Shown here: in pieces, positions 11,721-23,209 of the stretch
Layout: each line of letters begins with the position of its first letter
Position numbering within the stretch: position 1 is the first letter of the stretch
Position numbers and translations under genes: made by a program
The notes under the pieces: generated by a model
What the model was told of the DNA's origin: nothing
The model's database searches: none
The model's input: the letters and a program-made list of their open reading frames with translations, nothing else
Assembly (NCBI GenBank): GCA_026545765.1
Contig: CM048844.1
Span: forward strand, 70,913,035 to 70,977,034
Direction: 5' to 3'
DNA: 64,000 nucleotides
DNA from: Plantago major
Taxonomy: Eukaryota; Streptophyta; Magnoliopsida; Lamiales; Plantaginaceae

Positions 11721-12055
11721 ATTATTTGAGTTTTGAAGTATTAAAACCTTATTTTGACTACTCTTGGCAAGTGTACTTTCAGGTTCAGTGTGTGCATCTT
11801 GTGTTGTGACAACATTACAGATATCCACACTTTTCTCATCAATAACAAAGTTTTGCCGCGAGTCTTTTGAAATTTGAAAAAAGGTTTTATATGACCTAAT
11901 TTTATACAGAATTGACCAACAAAAGTCCTTTTCTTATTAAATTCAGTCATTTACTTCTTTCACAAAAACATGAGCAACATATTTTTCGGATTGAGGTAAC
12001 AATTCATCTATAAGAGTTTGAAAACCTTGACTAGTTATGCCTTTATTTTCTAAGC

Positions 12056-13148
12056 CTAACATCTCAACAAGTTTAGAAGTATCAGTATTAAGTTTGACAA
12101 GAGTAAGTTCATGAAGTTTTCAGATGTTACCTTTTCAAGTTCTAAAACTTTCTTAGTGAGACTTATTTCAAGTTTGGCTATGGTCTGCTTAAGTTCTCCA
12201 TTCTCCTTGGCAGGTGCCTTCTCAGACTTCATTGTTTTTCTCAGATCTTCAACAAACTCTTCATGACTCAATTCTCCCTCAAAAGGATAATCTGCTTCAA
12301 GATCAACAGAGCCATGCATACAATAAGGATGATCCGTTTCTACCAGCATTACCTTATTAGTGTTGTCTATACTGATATTGTCAAGACATTCATGTTCATC
12401 CATAAAGAACAAATCCTGCATAGAGTGGTTAGTGACAGTATTATGACACTACCCTTCATTATCGAATAAAATCGACAACTCAGGTGTTGTAGTCCCTGTA
12501 TTGTCACAACATTCATCATCAGATGAACATTCTGACCAATCTACTTGCGAATGTAAAGCAGCTGTATGCACATCTTCATCAAGGACTATCTCTTCATCAT
12601 TTACACCTGTCTCATTATCACAAAGACAAACCCAGTAAGAATTACCCTTCTTTCGAAGAGTATTAACACACTCATAGACATAATGTCCAAAACCTTCACA
12701 TGCATGACAATGTGTTTTCATTAGTTTATCTGAATCCTCATTAGATAGTTTTTTATATGAGTACAACATATGAGGATCTACATAAAACATTGAAATCTTT
12801 TTCATTAATGTAAGCAACGATTACCTCCTTTGGAGTGTACGTATCTTCAGGTTTGGGCACACAATCTTTGTCTTGATCAGGAGGCAACATGGGCACCTTG
12901 TATCCATCAAGAACAGCCTTCAGCTTATCCTTGCTCCAATCTTCCTTATTTAGATTTCTTGCACTCGTTTTCAAAAAACCAGTAACATATGTAATAGATC
13001 TATATGCACAAATATCAATTGATTTGATATATGCATGAAGTATGATTTTCTTAAAATCAACATAAGGAAAATCAAAAAATTCTACTACATAAAAACTACT
13101 AAAATAAGGATTAGCTCGATCCATTATAAAGATACCAAATCCAAACAC
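12056..13148 (-). pseudogene. Sirevirus-like gag, broken
   Basis: Three consecutive frames run from 13148 to 12056. The first covers the gag start; the second contains CHACEGFGHYVYEC, a CX2CX4HX4C zinc knuckle of the type found in Sirevirus gag, then an acidic stretch; the third is a charged, coiled-coil-like segment. Farther down, near 11890, FCIKLGHIKPFF resembles a second, degraded zinc knuckle. Frame changes near 12780 and 12440 separate the parts. The protein would package element RNA, but no intact frame remains. Confidence 0.7.
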
Positions 13149-13164
13149 CTATGAATTAGGTGTT

Positions 13165-13178
13165 GGCTCTGATGCCAA
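13165..13178 (-). other. Primer-binding site of element B
   Basis: Reads TTGGCATCAGAGCC on the minus strand, one base from the LTR end. It is a variant of the initiator tRNA-Met site. Confidence 0.8.
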
Positions 13179-13179
13179 T

Positions 13180-13990
13180 TGAAATTGTATGGATCGGGTT
13201 TTAGTACCAAATACATATATTGTATCGACGTATTGTAGCCATACGTAAAACCAATATCTAAACTATCTTAGAGTCTAAATAGCGGAATGTAAAGAATACA
13301 AGACACAAATATTTCTAGCAGATTATATCAATAATCTACCGAGCCACAGGCGAAATATCCACTATAAAATATAACGGATTTACAAAAGGATATTTAGACA
13401 ATAATCCTATCGACTAGAATATCAAACACTAAGTACTTGAATCGGACCACCAATTCCACGCTAGATCTCTCACAAACAAAGAGAGAGATGACTAACTAAA
13501 AATTTAGTAAAAGAGATGCTTAAACAAGCTGCTAGAGAATATCTATGTTGAGCGTAAAAGCTTGTCTAATCATCTAAGAACCTATCGACTAGTATATATA
13601 GTTGTGAATATTAAACTAGTGCAATAGGTCTATCTTGATTGAAAGTCTTAATCAGGTCGAATCATCTTATTCTTCTCCTAAAATTTCTCAAACTCCCATG
13701 CATCCAGAATCCTTCTTTGAATAGAAGTCAAGTCCTTCTTTGAATAGAATCCTTCTTCGAGTAGGATTCAATTCCTAATCTTCCTCGATATCTTCATGTA
13801 TCGAAACTTCAAGAATTCTTCTCCATAAGATATCTAAACTGCTAAGACTAAATTAAAATCGTGGAACTATATCAAAGTGAAGTAATGCAAAATCCATAAA
13901 TAGAAAGTCTAGTGCAGTCATTCTAGTATTGTGACAATACTAAGCGAGTTAGTATTGCACCAATATTTATCTCTAATATCTGCACTTTCA
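13180..13990 (-). repeat. LTR of element B (811 bp)
   Basis: On the minus strand it starts TGAAAGTGCAG and ends CAATTTCA, giving canonical TG...CA ends. Its boundaries were fixed by alignment by eye with the solo LTR at 51720-52548, which has the same ends and internal order. Confidence 0.9.
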
Positions 13991-15365
13991 TAGTTGATAA
14001 TCTATCTATTATGCAAGCAACTAGAAAACAGATTAATTGCAGAGATTAAGATATGAGAGGGAATTATGGTGTGGTGACAGATAACAAGCTAGCTAGCAAG
14101 ATTAAATGCAATAATAACAATGGCGATTTACTGTAGTTATCACTGGGACACGCCCAACACAACATTACACTGCCAAGGCATACACCTTACACCACATAAG
14201 GCATGTCAGTACTATGACAATGAGCTAACCGAAAGTGTTCTAGGAAACAGATAGCAATGGTGGAGTCGTAAATTCCACCAAGCTACAATTACAGCTAATG
14301 TAGTTTCTTTGTTTGCTACGAACCTAGGGATTTGAAATCTCTAGACGTTTTGTTGGTAAATCATTTGCATAATCCTTTGATGATTTTGTGGGTAAAACAC
14401 AGAACACGAAACTAAATACGCATATAATCAAAAGCATTAAGTAAATCCCATCGATCCGTTATTGAATTGCATAAACCCAAACTAGCATGCATTGAATCCA
14501 TCACCACCCCATAATAGGGTGTTTAGCTACTCATGATATATGTATGCAAACATAATCAATAACATAGATGAACACTGAATAAACATGATCGATTACTAAA
14601 TTGAAAAATCAAGAGTTGATACAGATTTTACCCAATTGTGTCACAAACCCTACGTAAGAACTGAGAATACTAGAATCCAATCGGTAGAAAGTAATGATAT
14701 TGTCTCCCAAACAGTAATCTTGAATCAATTACAAGAAAAAACAGTTCAATTACCTCGATGCGGTTTCACCTAACACCTACAAGATACACAAAACACGAAA
14801 ACGTAACAAAACTCTAATAAAATAAACTATAACTACACTTGAGAACGACAAAAATACGGTAAAGAAGACCAAATGAGACGGTGTTAAACCGACTCATCAA
14901 TAATACAAAACCAATAAAAAGTCATAAAGTTGTACTTACTACAACACTACCTTAAAAAAATTAGTTAGTAGGGTAAAAAACTTTCAATTTATGGGTTAGA
15001 AAGTTCTAACGGACCTAAAAAAAAAAAAAAAAAGTTAAGAAGTTATTAACGGAACGAATGGAGTAAAACATATGCCTGAATACATGGAAAGTTGAGTTCG
15101 AGACCAAATGTCTAACCAAGAGATTGTTGTCGTACATTAAAATGATGATTTTCAAAAGTTCAATGAGAACTAAAGCAACTTTGACTCCATTGTGATTGTG
15201 GTGTTTTTCCTTGAGTAGTGGTGGTTCTTTTACGCATCCTTTTCGACAAGAACCCATGAACTATCATCACTATCTGGTTCATCTCTAGCCCTTCGGCCCC
15301 CTCCTGCTAGCGACGGATGAACTGTTAGTCATTCATCTCAAGTGATTATTGAATACATATAATCA
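13991..15365. other. Spacer with no recognised gene
   Basis: No coding signal was recognised. The 14300-14800 stretch has the look of LTR or UTR DNA but no ends could be set. A poly-A run lies at 15017-15033. Confidence 0.4.
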
Positions 15366-15513
15366 GGGGCGGATCTAGGATTTCACCTTCGATGACGAAA
15401 TTACATATATGAGATTTTTTCAAAGGTTAAGAGGGGCGAAATTCAAAATTTTCGAAAATATTACCTGTAAAAAAAAAATTCCAAATTTTAGAGGCACCCT
15501 TTGATCCGCCCGG
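15366..15513. mobile_element. 148-bp TIR element of the GGGGCGG family
   Basis: It starts GGGGCGGATC and ends GATCCGCCCGG, giving inverted termini. It is flanked by ATATAATCA (15357-15365) and ATATAATGA (15514-15522), a 9-bp target duplication with one mismatch. A 9-bp duplication suggests mobilisation by a Mutator-like transposase. No coding capacity. Confidence 0.65.
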
Positions 15514-15891
15514 ATATAATGATATGTTAATTACTGGTGGTTCTATTAGCTTTTATAAGAGTACTTACACATGACATTCCGAAGCCGGCTGGGTAAAACA
15601 AAGGGATGCATAGATGTTGACGCTCTACAAACTTAATGCACACGTATATTAATATACTGAATCTTCCTAAGCTTCTACTTTCTCTTAGATTAATAAATAA
15701 GCATAAAAATAATATTTTAATAGTATTATATTGATAAAATTGTAAGATCTTCTCTAACAAGAGTTGGAGATGGGGTTGCAAAGTCTGTTGCAACTCCAGC
15801 AGAGTTACAAGTGGTGGGACGCCCAACGCCTTTTTTTGGTTTTTTTTAAAAAAATTATATGTTTTGTTTTTTATTTGTTGTTTTCTCTTTG

Positions 15892-17541
15892 TGTTGGTCC
15901 AGATAACGACAAAGTAAAAGACTAGGGGGGGGGGGTGAATAGTCTTTTAAAACTTTTGTCGATAAAAACTATTTCTCAGATATCTGAATAGATATCTGAT
16001 ACTTAGAATCAGAGTGCGGAAGACTTAATAAAGATAAGTGCAGAAACAGTTAAAGTGTGTGTTCTTTGAAATGTAAATCTGAAGGTAAATAACACAACAA
16101 GTATAGTGGTATACGGAGGTGGCGTAATCCTCGAACTAATCCACTCTACGAGACCTAGAATTCACTAGAGCAGATAATTGAGTTCACCTTACAATAATCC
16201 TATTCTAAGATTCTTAAACAATTGGTTCCCAACCAAATGTTCCCTTGAGTTGTTCCCGGCTTTCCTGACCAGTACTTCTGTACTCGAAACCTTTGAGTTA
16301 TTCCTAGCTTCCCAAGCTAAGTACTTCCTATACTCGATAACCTTGAGTTATTCCTTAGTTTCCCAAATCAAGTACTTCCTATACTCGGTAACCTTGGAGT
16401 TATTCCGATTTTTCAAACTAAGTACTTCATGTACTCCACGCGATTATGGTGTCGGTTTTGGTTTGAGTTGTCGGATGAGCTTCTTTAATAACTTATTGAT
16501 TATTGATAGCTACGTGAATCAAGTATACTTAATACACTTTTCAATGTATGGTATCTTGTTCTTTTCTTGACCAGTCTTAGATAAATGTTGAAGAGAATGA
16601 ATCTCGGATACTTGATCTTTCGTTTCAACTCTTTCACAGATATTTGTGCTTGTTTAGGATCGGACATTTAGAACTTGGTTACTCAAGATCAAAAGCTTTG
16701 ATGCATGAAGCTTTAAGGATAAGTAAGTTGCTTTCAGAGAGTAAGATGTTCAGCGTTTTTATGCAGTTCAAGGTCTGTTGTGTGTCTCTTCAAGCAGTCT
16801 AAGTGTTGATATTTATAGATGAATTTGAGTACTGTTTGAATAGTATCCGTTAGGCTCAAATTCAAACTATTGATATCTGTGTATAATCTTTATGTGAGTT
16901 TCGTCTTCTTCTTGAAAACGTTGCTTTTATTCAGACATTTTTTTCCGTGCATTAAATGAATTGTACTATACTTTTTGTCTGTAGTGCCAGCGGAACTATG
17001 CTTTATGTCGAGAGACTAGTGTTATCGATTCTTTGCGTCCTTATCTTGATCTTGATACCACTTTTATTGAAACAACTTTGTTTGCAATAAATATATTTCT
17101 TTGAAATGTGGTTAATGCTCAAGGTATCGAGAATAGATATCTCATGGACACTTTCCTTGTTTTCGATAGGCCTTTTATTTCTCGATTTCTCTTGTGACAC
17201 AGTTTGTTTAAAACTATTCGTGTCTTGATATGTCGGCTAAGGTATCTAAAACGATTTGATAATCTTATGTTTCTTCAAGTCTTCAATGTCGTTGAGCTTG
17301 TTACGCTTGGATGTCTTCTTCTTGGTCTTCTCTTCATAAAATAAAATTACATTTTGAGAACTAACATCCTATACAAGATTAGCTAGACTATCATACTTAG
17401 TGGGTTTCCTCTTTTACAATGTTCAAGTGAACGAGTACTAATCACCTTTACGAGACTAAGATAAGTCATCATGTTCTTGATCAAAATCTAAGCAGATATT
17501 TCTAACAAAATATCTAACAAATTTCTAACAAACTTCCAACA
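15892..17541 (-). repeat. 3' LTR of element C (1650 bp)
   Basis: Colinear with the 29629-31320 LTR. It contains an 11-G run at 15925-15935 where the other LTR has four G. It also holds the 50-bp hairpin repeat array near 16240-16440. From about 16900 to 17470 many CTG and CAG sites read as ACG or CG relative to the other LTR. Confidence 0.95.
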
Positions 17542-17555
17542 AATTTCCCCCTTTT
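17542..17555 (-). other. Polypurine tract of element C
   Basis: Reads AAAAGGGGGAAATT on the minus strand, directly before the 3' LTR start. It primes plus-strand DNA synthesis. Confidence 0.85.
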
Positions 17556-18755
17556 GATGGGTCGGCGATGACTATCTTACCTATTACAAATCTGGATGAG
17601 TGAACAATCCAACACTTAATCTTTTCTTAAGATCTTCAAATTATTTAATTAAGTGCGAAAGTAAACATCAACCAAATCACAAGGTGTGATCTTCTTTGAC
17701 GACAAGTTATCTTTTATAGAATACTATCGAGAGTAAGTTCTTGGATAAGTTATAAAGAGACATTACAGATAACTTCAATACATAGAATAAGTTTGGTTCG
17801 ATCGCAAAAATACAAAACTACATAGTAAATTAGGACAACAGAGTAACCAAGCTCGAAGTAAACATCTAATAGACTAGTCTTCAAGTCTTCAACGGTAGTT
17901 CTATGGATCGATGCCAAATTTCCTATCTCGAAACCTTTTGATGTCATCGAATAATCATAGAGAAGTGTTACGCGAGCATCTCGGTGTCTCTGGCAAATCC
18001 ACGACCTCTTTATAGGTTTTGGTAGGATTTTTCTTGACAAAATGTTTGACCCATGGTACTTTCCCCACTTCGAGCATGCTCTATTACGATGTCGAAAGCT
18101 TGAAGTATTCGTAGATAATCCTCGGATATCGATGTCACCCTTGTATTGATCTTGATTAGATAGAGCGATTCATAGGGTTCTACAGTAGTCTTGCTCTTGT
18201 GCTGTTCTGTGATATTGAGTGCATGCACATCATCGGCTTTCCATATGGACATTCATCGAGAGGTCCTTTCTCATGGCTTGATTCTCTTGACAACTTCAAA
18301 ATCGAACCAAGCTTTAATGTGATTGGTGTTGATCAAGGTTGGCTTATCTTTTCTCCATGCCATAAGTTGTTTATGGATTGGTTACGGAAATCTTGAATTT
18401 ACCAATAGATGCTTAAGTTCGAATCCAATAGCCATTTTTCGATTGATGCACTGAGCGGAGGAATCATTGTCATTCTTCACATACTCTATTTTGGCTTCTA
18501 CGGCTTTGAGTGGAAGTTGACTTTGTCTTTGCTCGACTCTCGGTCATTTCCTTCTTTGTCTTGAATTCTCTTTGGGGTTGTTTGAAGAACCACCTGGATA
18601 GACTTGGTATTTCGGAGGGTGTTTTAGGCTGCTAGGGGCTTTGACTATGGGCTCGATTAGGCTTTCAATTTTGTACATTCTTTCCCCCTTAGTCATTGTT
18701 GGTGACTTCGGTCTCATAAAGGAATACGAGAGAGTTAAAGTGCCCTTGTAAATAA
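17556..18755 (-). other. 3' internal region of element C below the third ORF
   Basis: Only short broken frames occur (for example 18252-18010 and 18040-17750). This part is strongly affected by the CTG-to-ACG pattern, so it may hold the true end of the third ORF, but I cannot read one through it. Confidence 0.4.
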
Positions 18756-19445
18756 TTATAGGCGGTGACCAACTTCGAAGTTGACTTTGAGCTCCTGATT
18801 TTGCTTGATAAGTCCATTGTCCTTATCAGTGAGCTCTGCCAATGGGCCTAGGATGGCATCTGCTTTTCCAGCAGTGTAACTTGCCTCTTGGAAAGCTTTT
18901 TCAGCTAAAGACGCATCATCGTCCCTTATCATTCCCAGATCTTTCTGAGAAATTACTATGCTAGTTGTTCTCAGAGTGATGAGCTCAGTGAACTTTTTCA
19001 TTTCAGAGGGGATGGAGACAATTACTTCCTTGTTCTGTGAAGACATCTCCTTGTTCAGATGAGCCAGTACTTGGTACCTGTTCATGTATTCATTGGAGTG
19101 GACATTTGGCAGTTTGCTGAAAATTGTAGGAGCAATCAGCTTCCTTTTCAAGTGAAAAACCGCTAAATGTTCATTGCGGTGCTCTGCCAAAGTCCTGTCT
19201 TCTTCATCATCTGAGCAATCAGCCCAGTGATCTTCATCCGCTTGGACATTTTCATCGATTGTATCGAGTCCAGCAACCATCTCAGAGATTGGTTTCTTTC
19301 CTTTCTGGGAGGAGGATGGTACTTCTTTTGAAAATGATGCAGCCTTAGCATCATGCTTGACTTCAGATACTTCTTCAGTATCGAGTTCTTTGGTGATATC
19401 ATGCACATCATCCCGTAGCTCTTTAACCTCAGAGTAAGCAATCAT
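18756..19445 (-). CDS. C-terminal segment of the third ORF (229 residues open)
   Basis: The longest uninterrupted part of the third ORF. It is rich in Glu, Asp, Lys and Ser with an acidic patch (DHWADCSDDEEDRT), and it has helical heptad-like stretches later (EMKKFTELITL, ELTDKDNGLIKQNQEL). It has no motif I can name. The internal Met is unlikely to be the real start; it continues an upstream frame that is broken around 19450-19500, where CTG/CAG miscalls are dense. It could be a structural or coiled-coil tail of the element-specific protein. Confidence 0.45.
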   Translation of the reverse strand: MIAYSEVKELRDDVHDITKELDTEEVSEVKHDAKAASFSKEVPSSSQKGKKPISEMVAGLDTIDENVQADEDHWADCSDDEEDRTLAEHRNEHLAVFHLKRKLIAPTIFSKLPNVHSNEYMNRYQVLAHLNKEMSSQNKEVIVSIPSEMKKFTELITLRTTSIVISQKDLGMIRDDDASLAEKAFQEASYTAGKADAILGPLAELTDKDNGLIKQNQELKVNFEVGHRL

Positions 19446-20283
19446 TTCTTGTAAGTATTGATCTTGTAGTTGATCAAGCTTGTCTCTGGATTTAGCTATT
19501 TGATCTTCCAGTTGAAGATGGAGTTATTGTTCTTCTTCGACATTTATGCGAGTTGAGCGGTCTGGTTTGAGTGTTTAATATTTTACGATTGGTTTCTTGA
19601 GCTCGACTACTTATTCGGTAATGGCGGAGTTGGTTAGAAGATGGATGAGTAGATTTACGAGGAGATGGAGGCGGAGATTTACGTGAAGTCTTCTCGGTGC
19701 TTTTCGGTTGAGGCATCATTTCTTAGTGAAATTCCTCCGGTCCCTGGTGCAGGGGCATCATCATCGTCCTTTTTGTCTGTGTCATCCTTTTGGTGATGGT
19801 CAGTGGGAGGTTCATCGAAGTCATTTTCGTTTATTTCTTCCTCCTCATCATCTTCAGATCAAGATTGATCACTTCAGGAATAGTGATCTTCTGCCCATTA
19901 ACCTCTTCTTGTTCAGAAGGTATAAATTGCAGAGTTTGGGGCAGGACTGGCTTAAATGCCATTTGTAATCTTGTCTGACCATCTGCCTGTTCAAAGGCTT
20001 GTATCAAACTGTGCGCCACTTCTCTGGAGAAATCCTTATGAAATAGAGTCATGGTGTGTCTTTATTCGGTAGGGAACATTGCATGGATGTATGTCTCCAA
20101 GTCAAGAGCTCGTGCTCGTCTGTTTGGTTGATCTGTGATTCTCAATATTTTAGAGAGATCAGAGCATCTTAACCTTTGCCATTTCTTGAAGCATTTAATG
20201 TGTTTTGGCAAGGTGTGAGCTTTGAAGAAGGGAAGTAGGTCCCTTGTCTCAACATTGGGAGCCTGCTCGGAACTTGTTTGAGC

Positions 20284-20361
20284 CTGAAAGAAAGAGTTTT
20301 GAGTGAGCTTCAAAACTTTTATAGATATCTGAGAAGAAGTGCAGTTTAGTTTCTGAGTTAC
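20284..20361 (-). other. Putative intron b of the third ORF (78 bp)
   Basis: Donor CTCAG|GTAACTCAG, acceptor TTTCTTTCAG|GC. Removing it joins exons in phase 0; upstream the exon ends SEPEVLTQ and downstream it continues AQTSSEQ. Confidence 0.6.
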
Positions 20362-20478
20362 CTGAGTAAGTACTTCAGGCTCAGAGACTTGTTCTACTGA
20401 GACAATTGGTGTCTCAGATATCTTGTTGTGAGGCGGAGACTTGGAAGTCTGGTCCTCATCAACCTTTCTTTCTTGAAC

Positions 20479-20560
20479 CTGAGAATTAACATTATCACAA
20501 TACTTAGGAAATTTTATCAAGAAAACTTTAAGTGACAAGTCGAGATCCGAGGTCAATTAC
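20479..20560 (-). other. Putative intron a of the third ORF (82 bp)
   Basis: Donor ATGGAG|GTAATTGACC, acceptor AATTCTCAG|GTTC. The exon before it ends with a VSEPPME-type sequence; the exon after it begins VQERKVDED. Confidence 0.6.
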
Positions 20561-20702
20561 CTCCATGGGAGGCTCGGATACTTGTCTCTCGAGACTTGTG
20601 CGTCTCTGAATCTTTTCTTGTGATGAAGGCCTTGATGCCTCATCAATTTCCATAGGTGCGAGGATGTCGCAACTCTGTCCCTTGCACTTCTACTTGAGTG
20701 AG

Positions 20703-20784
20703 CTTTGTGAGAAAGCATTGAATAATTTAGAGAAGATTTTAGTTAACCCAAGGTGAAGAATATTTATCATTGATTTTCATATAC
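20703..20784 (-). other. Putative intron e of the third ORF (82 bp)
   Basis: Donor GATGAAG|GTATATGAAA, acceptor TTTCTCACAAAG|CTC. It matches the other four in length and position within the repeat unit. Confidence 0.5.
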
Positions 20785-20884
20785 CTTCATCTTTGGAAGG
20801 CTCGATGATACATTCTTGAAACCTTGTCGGTTTCTGGGTTTTCTTCTGGCATTTCTGCCTTATCTTCCTCTTTCTCAGTTGGAG

Positions 20885-20964
20885 CTTGTTAGAAACATTT
20901 ATTTTAATGATTAAGCACATAAAATTATAACTGAAGAAGTGTTATCTTAAGAATCCATTATTAC
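20885..20964 (-). other. Putative intron c of the third ORF (80 bp)
   Basis: Donor GCCACAG|GTAATAATGG, acceptor TTTCTAACAAG|CTCC. The exon before it ends SEPVPQ. Confidence 0.5.
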
Positions 20965-21072
20965 CTGTGGCACAGGCTCAGATGTCTTAAGAGGCGAGGT
21001 TAAGGGAACCTCCTTCTCAGTTTCTGAGGTAAGCTTTTCAGCTTACTCTTGTTTTTGTGTTTCTAACACAGC

Positions 21073-21153
21073 CTGTAACAAAGAAATTTTATGAGTAACA
21101 AGATGTATAAGCATAAAAATTTTCACAAGATAAGAGTTAAACCGGTCAGCTAC
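21073..21153 (-). other. Putative intron d of the third ORF (81 bp)
   Basis: Donor ACTACTCAG|GTAGCTGACC, acceptor TTTGTTACAG|GCTG. The exon before it ends QPETTQ. The splice signals are the cleanest of the five. Confidence 0.65.
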
Positions 21154-23197
21154 CTGAGTAGTTTCAGGCTGATTGGTCTCTGGAACTTGTGACCTTTCTA
21201 TACTTTGGTCTTCTTGTCCTAGTGCAGTTTCTTTGTTTGAAGTTTCTGGTACTTCACACCTTTCCTGAGTATGCAACTCAGTTGCCTCCCCTGGTTGATC
21301 ATTCTGAGTAGATGTCTCAGTTTGATCCCTCTCATTGAGTTGGGGAACCTGCTCTTTTGCAGGATTTTTTCAGCATACTGCATTGCTGGTAATTCGAAAT
21401 GGAGTTCATTTACCATTTCATCAACCACTTGTGGCTGTTGTGGTTGTTGTGATTGTGGTTGTTGTGGTTGTCTGGAAGCAGAGGATTGATCAGTAGAATG
21501 TTCTTCCAGATTTTTAGTTGTGGCGTTTCCATCAGCATCTGCCAGCACTAAAATACCACTCATCAGGGCTTTTTGAAGTTGTGCAAAAGAAACATTCCCT
21601 GATGATGTGTTTACACCAACAACCTTTGCTATAGGTTGACAACTTTGTAGTGCGAGTTCTTCTTGATACCTTATCACGATTCTTTATTACGGTAACCTTA
21701 GCCCTCTTTGTTCTTTCTAGGACTTGAGAGATGACTAGTTCATCATCTTCATCGTCAGAGCTCTCATCAGCATTGGGAACTGATTGGTCCATTACTCCTG
21801 CGGTTTCGCGAGATGGGGCTTGGTGTTTTCACCACATTTGGCGGCATTTATGAGTTCATCGCCAAGGCTTTACGCATTAGTCGCAACATTTACGAAAGCA
21901 CTTTCTCTTCTGAGTCTACTTGTTCGAGTTGATAACTCTTTTGCGGCATTGATGATTTCATACGCCTTTATCGGTTCATCGGCAATGCTGCAGATATCGA
22001 GAATCGACAACCTCTTTGGGTGTGTCTTGATTTGCCGTGAGACTTCTTTCTTGAAGTTACGGCTTCGGTCGCAACCTTTTCTTGAGATACCTTTTAGGAC
22101 TTTCGCTTAGAACCTTTACGAGACCGGTAACCTTTTTCATCAAGTTTGTATACTCATATTTGTAGAGTAGAGTTCTTGTTGGCTATTTCAACCGTCTCTA
22201 CGAGCTCAATGTGACTTCTCTAGCAAGTAGCATATTTTGGACCATATCCCATTGTGGCCTTTGGCTCGGCTAGTCCTTTGGCAATCTTAGGCTGAAGCCT
22301 TGAATTTTCTTCACAAACTTCATGAAGGCGTACTTTCCCGATTAAAAGGGTTTTCCGGCCTTTTGTCTTGTTGATTCGGAAGAACATCATGATCCATCGT
22401 TCTTGGCTTATCTGGTGACACCTCCTTGTAGACCATCAAAGCATGTGAAGAATGCAAGCGAACATCGGTGAACCAGCGGATGTACGGTTCGGATGTCGAC
22501 AAGCTTGAACTTCGGTGGGTGTATCGATTTTCAAGATCACACACGTCATCTGATTCTTTAACACCTTGAGGAGTTCATCATCCTTGGTGTTTATTTCAAA
22601 ATCCTTTCCAAGATTTTGAAACTCAAACAACTTTCTGAAAGTTGTTAAGTCCGAAGGATTTCCTTTCCTTGGATTGAGGTTTTGAGACACTATTTGGTGC
22701 CTTGAAACACGAAATAATCTGAGTTGTTGTAGAATTCAACACATCGGTGATGAAATTCCACTATGCGCAGATAGAAAGCCCTTGATTTGTGCCTTTTCAA
22801 GCATGTCGAGAATTAGTTTTACGTCGGCTTGGTTCTCTATTCGGTAGTGAGGTATTCCTCAACCATGGCACCACCCAAATCATTACGTGATTTGAAGTCC
22901 AATGGTCGATTAAAATCTCCTACCGATCGGTTGTTCACAATAACCAACTCGTGCTTGCTTTTCGGATACCGGTGGAGGATTGAGATTCGGTGTGGTTGAA
23001 TTTTAGGGGCCATCTCTTTATATAGTGTAGGGATTTGAAATTGGTGTTTGAAAGAGATTTGATTGATAATTCTTTGCGAAAAACTTAATCTTGATTTGCG
23101 AGATTGTAGAAGTTTTGCAGAGAATCAAGAGAAGGATTTGCTATTTTGTGCAAGATGAGTTTCGGATTAGGCAAAAGTGATTTCCTATGCCAAAATC

Positions 23198-23209
23198 CTA
23201 TATATATAG
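23198..23209 (-). promoter_or_regulatory. TATA-like box ahead of the third ORF, element C
   Basis: Minus strand reads CTATATATATAGG, about 185 bases before the Met-Ala-Pro-Lys start at 23013. A pyrimidine-rich leader-like stretch lies between. Element D has the same box at the same spacing. Confidence 0.5.

Larger units (their letters stand above)
10041..11736 (+). mobile_element. Truncated Ty1/copia relic (element A)
   Basis: A primer-site-like motif is followed by a broken gag, a zinc-knuckle region and the start of a protease. Integrase, reverse transcriptase and the 3' LTR are absent. The right end abuts the minus-strand relic at about 11740. Old age is suggested by many frame breaks. 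Confidence 0.75.
11740..13990 (-). mobile_element. 5' part of a Sirevirus-like copia element (element B)
   Basis: In minus orientation it consists of a complete LTR (13990-13180), a primer site (13178-13165) and a gag region reaching down to about 11745, where it meets element A. Pol and the 3' LTR are missing. The LTR family also occurs as a solo LTR at 51720-52548. Confidence 0.8.
18756..23013 (-). pseudogene. Third ORF downstream of pol, intron-bearing, element C
   Basis: It starts at ATG 23013 (Met-Ala-Pro-Lys), matching the start at 63723 in element D. The N-terminal part to about 22436 has two blocks, VVNNRS/LITNNRL and GG-MVEEYL. These resemble the 'putative plant transposon protein' or envelope-like ORFs carried by some plant retroelements. 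Next is a Gln/Pro-rich stretch (21677-21219) with QQPQ repeats. Then come short Pro/Glu/Ser/Gln-rich exons separated by introns (21153-20284), and a conserved-looking block LPKHIKCFKKWQRLR...LETYIHAMFPTE (about 20260-20062). Last is an acidic, charged C-terminal frame (19445-18756). No signal peptide or clear membrane segment is visible, so the role is unknown. Frame breaks cluster in CTG-to-ACG patches. Confidence 0.6.

Noticed and set aside
16178..16570. 130-codon frame, with a shorter partner at 29952-30221
   Set aside because: Both lie inside the LTRs of element C and translate the hairpin repeat array.
21271..21489. Cys/Gly-rich plus-strand frame (CGCCGCCDCGCCGC)
   Set aside because: Antisense shadow of the Gln/Pro-rich repeat in the third ORF.
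18756..23013. Envelope glycoprotein gene
   Set aside because: No signal peptide or transmembrane segment visible, so I call it only a third ORF of unknown role.
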